Shown one piece after another: positions 14,238 through 17,268 of a stretch of 17,268 nt of DNA. The stretch spans positions 1-17,268 of the forward strand of contig DYKH01000112.1 in the NCBI GenBank assembly GCA_020722685.1. The letters are read 5' to 3'. This stretch comes from Caldithrix sp. Its GTDB lineage: Bacteria > KSB1 > UBA2214 > DYKH01. Position 1 is the first letter of the stretch. The number at the start of each line of letters is the position of its first letter. The position numbers and the translations under genes were made by a program. The notes beneath the pieces are model-generated. The model did no database searches. It saw only the letters and a list, made by a program, of their open reading frames with translations, and was not told the DNA's origin.

Positions 14238-16505
14238 TCATAGCGGCGTGTCGCTAAACCGCAATATCCTCTCCGGATCCACCACGCTGAAAAACATCCC
14301 CCATTTTAATCCTGCCTGATCGACTTTGACCAGCACCTTGTTCCATCCTTCACTCAGCATAACCTCTACGACGTCTTGATTGGGCGTGGCTTGGCGCAGA
14401 ATTGGATGATCGTGAATGAGCCGGTCATTCAGCCACACGCGCACGCCATCATTGCTTCCGATGCCAAAGCGGGTGGCAAATTCTTTGGGAGAGTGGATGT
14501 AGCAGAGCGCATAAGCGACGCCGATGCTATCAGGCTCAAATGCCTCCGTAAAGTCGATGTGAGCGACTTGCTCGTGCGGCCATTTTTGCCAAGCGACTTT
14601 GACGTCGGCCACTCCGCGATACTCTTTGCTGAAATCAATTTCCGATTCCGGCGGTAAGAAAGTTCGCAAGCCTTCTCCAATGGGACACTCAAATGGGCCG
14701 ATAACCTGCCAAGTGCGGATGAAACGCCATCCCGGACTGAGAGTTTGTAGAAATCCGGAAATGGGTGCGCCTGCGCAGTGAGATTGGATGTGGTTCTCGG
14801 CCACAATTTGCTTGAATTTATCGGCCAAACCGGAGTCCACCGCCAGATCGCTGTCCATCTGTCTCCGTCCTTGAAACCAGAGTTGAGCGTAGTAGATTGG
14901 CAAATGCGCCAACCTGACCCGAGCAAGAGTGGCCGGATCCTCGGCCACCAGTTTTTCCGCTTGGGCAAAATGGTCTTCCGCTTTCTGCAAGATTTCTGGC
15001 GTCAGGTAGCCGATGTCCGGATCGGAGAATAAGTGAAAGTGCGTCTCCGGTCTTTGAGCGATCTCATGCATCTTGTCGAAATACTCGCGAATCGGTCGCC
15101 ACGCCTTACCATAAACTCCTTGCAGAAAATCATCGATGATCTCGTCCACATTGACGGCGGGATTCCAAAGCAGCTTGGCCAAAACATAGGATCGCAGCTC
15201 CGCCATTTCCCCTCCGCCCGAGCCGTTCCCTTCGCAGAAGATACCGGAGACGCCCATCTTGTGATAAAAGGGAATGTCCTCGCGGATGGCATTGAAATTG
15301 GGAAAGGGCATGAGGTAATGGTGAAAGTTGGTGACGTAATGCCAGACAAAAATTTTCTCCGCCTTCTGGCGCCAGGCTTGGAGGTCGGCGACGTACTTGG
15401 CGTTCTGTTTGCATTTGGCCAACGGATGCGAATCGCAGGAAGGCGCCATGTGGCACAGCCGGATGATGACATTATCCCGCGCGTGCAGAGTTTTGGGCGG
15501 TTTTTGCGTGTAGGTATAGGCCAGAGTATCAAAGTACTTGTCGGGATATTTTTCGCCCAAGGCATCGGCGATGGCATTGACAAAGGCCACCACAGTAGCG
15601 GAGTGGCTGCCCTCGCGCTCATCCAACGCCCGGCAGGAATCGCATTCGCAATAGCCTTCCCAGTCATTTTGCGAGATGGAAAAGACCTTTGCCTCCGGAT
15701 TTTCCTTGATCCATTGCTCCACTTCCTCGATGGCGATTCCCACGACCTCCGGGTTGGTCAAACAGAGCTGCGCCCGCTCGCCGACGCGTTTGCCGTTGAT
15801 CATGGAAAAGTATTCGGGATGTGAGGCAAAGTATTTCTCAGGAGGGACGAGCGAATAGAAGGTGTGCACGAAATGGGAATAGCCAATCTTTCCGCCAACC
15901 TCGACTGGAAGATCGGCGTTGCTGCCATTCACTTTGTTGTGCAGCGCCCAGTACCGGTCGAATGCTTCGGCAAAGAACGGCTCGCGATACTCAAAGGCCG
16001 GCTTTTGCCGGTCATTGATCGCACCAATGCGGACGGTCGTGCGTTTGGGAATTTTGCTGACTCGCGCGGTATACCAACGGCAGCCCAAATAGTTTTCCAG
16101 AAAAGCAAAAACCCCGTACATAGTGCCCCGCAACGGTCCGCCGGCGATAACGAGGTCTTGCTCCACGGTTCGGATGACGAATTCCTCTTCGCCGAGAGAG
16201 GCCAAGTCCACGTCCCCCACTAATTTTTCGGTCTGCAAATTCGCGCCGATAAAAATGCGCCGCCGACCGCCGGCGTGCTCCGCTGTGACGATCGGCAGCT
16301 TGCAGCCGCTGATATCTTCGATGGCCTCCTGCAGCTCCACCGCCGCCAGTTCCTCGGAAGGCGAGGCAATCTCAGAGAGCACGATGACATAGTCGCTTTT
16401 GCCGTCGTCCGTGAGGCACAGTTTTTTATCAGGCAAGAGTGAACAAGAAGAAATTCCGATTACCAGAAAGAGAAGCAGCAGACTCGATCCGAGATTCCGT
16501 TCCAT
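14238..16505 (-). CDS. DUF4838-family lipoprotein, glycoside-hydrolase-like
   Basis: 755 residues. The N-terminus is a lipoprotein signal with lipobox ISSC, lipidated Cys21. Residues about 35-160 resemble the N-terminal domain found in alpha-glucuronidase-type (GH67-like) and related enzymes, with IFIGA (84-88) and GTMYGVFAFLENYLGCRWYT (127-146). Residues about 170-480 match the DUF4838 type: SISQNDWEGYCECDSC (276-291) with a possibly metal-binding Cys286, Cys288 and Cys291, and VWHYVTNFH (387-395). Residues about 595-745 look like a beta-sandwich carbohydrate-binding module ending in GWNKVLVKVDQAG (720-732). This suggests a cell-surface enzyme or binding protein for acidic or complex polysaccharides. 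Activity is unproven for most of this family. The ATG has GGAGG (complement 16510-16514) 4 bases upstream. A repeat element separates it from the broken gene upstream. Confidence 0.88.
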   Translation of the reverse strand: MERNLGSSLLLLFLVIGISSCSLLPDKKLCLTDDGKSDYVIVLSEIASPSEELAAVELQEAIEDISGCKLPIVTAEHAGGRRRIFIGANLQTEKLVGDVDLASLGEEEFVIRTVEQDLVIAGGPLRGTMYGVFAFLENYLGCRWYTARVSKIPKRTTVRIGAINDRQKPAFEYREPFFAEAFDRYWALHNKVNGSNADLPVEVGGKIGYSHFVHTFYSLVPPEKYFASHPEYFSMINGKRVGERAQLCLTNPEVVGIAIEEVEQWIKENPEAKVFSISQNDWEGYCECDSCRALDEREGSHSATVVAFVNAIADALGEKYPDKYFDTLAYTYTQKPPKTLHARDNVIIRLCHMAPSCDSHPLAKCKQNAKYVADLQAWRQKAEKIFVWHYVTNFHHYLMPFPNFNAIREDIPFYHKMGVSGIFCEGNGSGGGEMAELRSYVLAKLLWNPAVNVDEIIDDFLQGVYGKAWRPIREYFDKMHEIAQRPETHFHLFSDPDIGYLTPEILQKAEDHFAQAEKLVAEDPATLARVRLAHLPIYYAQLWFQGRRQMDSDLAVDSGLADKFKQIVAENHIQSHCAGAPISGFLQTLSPGWRFIRTWQVIGPFECPIGEGLRTFLPPESEIDFSKEYRGVADVKVAWQKWPHEQVAHIDFTEAFEPDSIGVAYALCYIHSPKEFATRFGIGSNDGVRVWLNDRLIHDHPILRQATPNQDVVEVMLSEGWNKVLVKVDQAGLKWGMFFSVVDPERILRFSDTPL

Positions 16506-16534
16506 GTCTCCTCCGATTCTATCACCGGTATGAT

Positions 16535-16580
16535 CCGTAGAGATACACTGCCCTGCGTCTCTACGGCCTTGCGTTTCTAC
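16535..16580. repeat. GTAGAGACGCA-type intergenic repeat
   Basis: On the minus strand there are two tandem related units, GTAGAAACGCAAGGC (complement of 16566-16580) and GTAGAGACGCAGGGC, then an inverted copy TCTCTACGG. CCGTAGAGA (16535-16543) and TCTCTACGG (16558-16566) form a perfect 9-bp stem with a 14-base loop. Similar GTAGAGACGCA palindromes are widely dispersed in FCB and cyanobacterial genomes, as I recall. The first unit contains the stop codon (TAG) of the upstream gene. Confidence 0.6.
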
Positions 16581-17268
16581 TGACCTTCCGGATGTTTCAC
16601 CAGATCAACGTCAGGCTTAATTTCAAACGATTCCGCATAGGTGGTCCTAAATCCTGTTCTACTGATGCTACTGACCTCCAAGAGCATTTCGAAATACCTC
16701 GGCACATAGCCGTGTTTCTCTCGCATTTTGTCGATGATGGGAGCGCTGAGAGCTGGATCCGTGAAAGACTTTATGGACTGAAGAACTCCGGCATTATCCG
16801 TGCAGGTAAAGATCAGGATACAATTCGGCACACTTGGACCAGGCAGCTTGTAAACCACCACGTGATCTTTTCGCGGTCCAGAATACGAGATGCCTTGAGG
16901 AATGTAGACGCGCTCGGAATCAGAGGCGTCATATTTGACGATGGTTCTGTGCGGAAGCAACGCACTTTTTATGTGCGTGTTGGTCAAGAGCGATTCCAAA
17001 ATTCCCAAGGTTTTGTTGGTGCCGACAAAGAGGACATTGTTTTTTCGACGTCCGGCCATTTCAGCTCGGACGATGCGGTGAGCTCGAACGGTGTTTTGCT
17101 CCTTTGGAATTTTGGCAATAGATAAGCCAAGGACCACAGGATTTCCTTTTCAAAGAGCTCCGGCTTGTACGGAATAATGGCCGTGCTGGTATCTTTCCTT
17201 GTTGACAAATACTTGCTCAGGTCAGCCGCTGAGTTAATAGAGGTGATTCTTGAAATTCGGTAAGGATA
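16577..17268 (-). pseudogene. Conserved unknown protein gene, frameshifted and cut by the window edge
   Basis: Two minus-strand frames together read like one protein. The first frame is open from the window edge and runs to about 17043, ending ELKWPDVEK. The second runs from about 17042 to the TAG at 16577, starting NNVLFVGTNKTLGILESLL. The switch falls in a run of six A (complement of 17040-17045), where a seventh A would join them as DVEKNNVLFVG without a gap. About 229 residues are then visible. Segments such as IPQGISYSGPRKDHVVVYKL and ILIFTCTDNAGVLQSIKSF look well constrained. I recognise the block as conserved but cannot name a function. No signal peptide or membrane helix is visible. 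It is either a recent pseudogene or a homopolymer sequencing error. The downstream frame alone could start at GTG 17137, giving 186 residues. Confidence 0.65.

Noticed and set aside
15033..15824. Long plus-strand open frame (263 codons) opposite the DUF4838 gene
   Set aside because: It lies entirely antisense to a well-supported lipoprotein gene, has no ribosome binding site of note, and reads as a low-complexity mirror of that gene.

Overview
The window looks like a chromosomal piece of a bacterium of the Fibrobacteres-Chlorobi-Bacteroidetes (FCB) superphylum, most like the uncultured KSB1/Calditrichota/Ignavibacteria relatives. The main reason is the giant repeat protein at the left edge, which ends in a type A type IX secretion (Por) sorting domain with the NYPNPFNP signature. 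A Bacteroidetes-like promoter element before the permease gene and a lipoprotein of a FCB/Planctomycetes-rich family fit the same picture. Assignment below superphylum level is a guess. No tRNA, rRNA, CRISPR array, transposase or phage gene was seen.

Left part (1-6625, + strand): the 3' portion of a very large surface or secreted protein with about 13 invasin/Big1-like Ig repeats and a T9SS sorting tail, followed by tandem hairpins and a strong terminator, an intergenic palindromic repeat, a promoter, and an EamA-type drug/metabolite transporter.

Middle (6626-10577, mostly - strand): another MITE-like intergenic inverted repeat, a minus-strand terminator, the membrane pyrophosphatase gene hppA (predicted K+-dependent and probably Na+-pumping), and a 259-residue conserved protein of unknown function with a near-consensus promoter and a hairpin leader. 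A nested inverted-repeat element lies in the gap between this gene and a divergent secreted esterase.

Right part (10578-17268): a secreted two-domain alpha/beta hydrolase (acetyl-xylan-esterase-like) whose second domain is a degenerate copy of the first. It is followed, convergently and only 9 bases away, by a small toxin-antitoxin island on the - strand. The island holds a complete DUF433 antitoxin/DUF5615 PIN-like toxin pair, then a 67-residue antitoxin-like gene, then a second DUF433 gene about 91% identical in DNA to the first but without a toxin. Next come a large DUF4838 lipoprotein (glycoside-hydrolase-like) and, at the edge, a conserved unknown gene broken by a one-base shift in an A run.

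The secreted esterase and the DUF4838 lipoprotein suggest breakdown or remodelling of complex polysaccharides outside the cell, although they are not in one operon. The most unusual locus is the toxin-antitoxin island with its recently duplicated, toxin-less antitoxin. I see no clear evidence of a wholly new multi-gene system.
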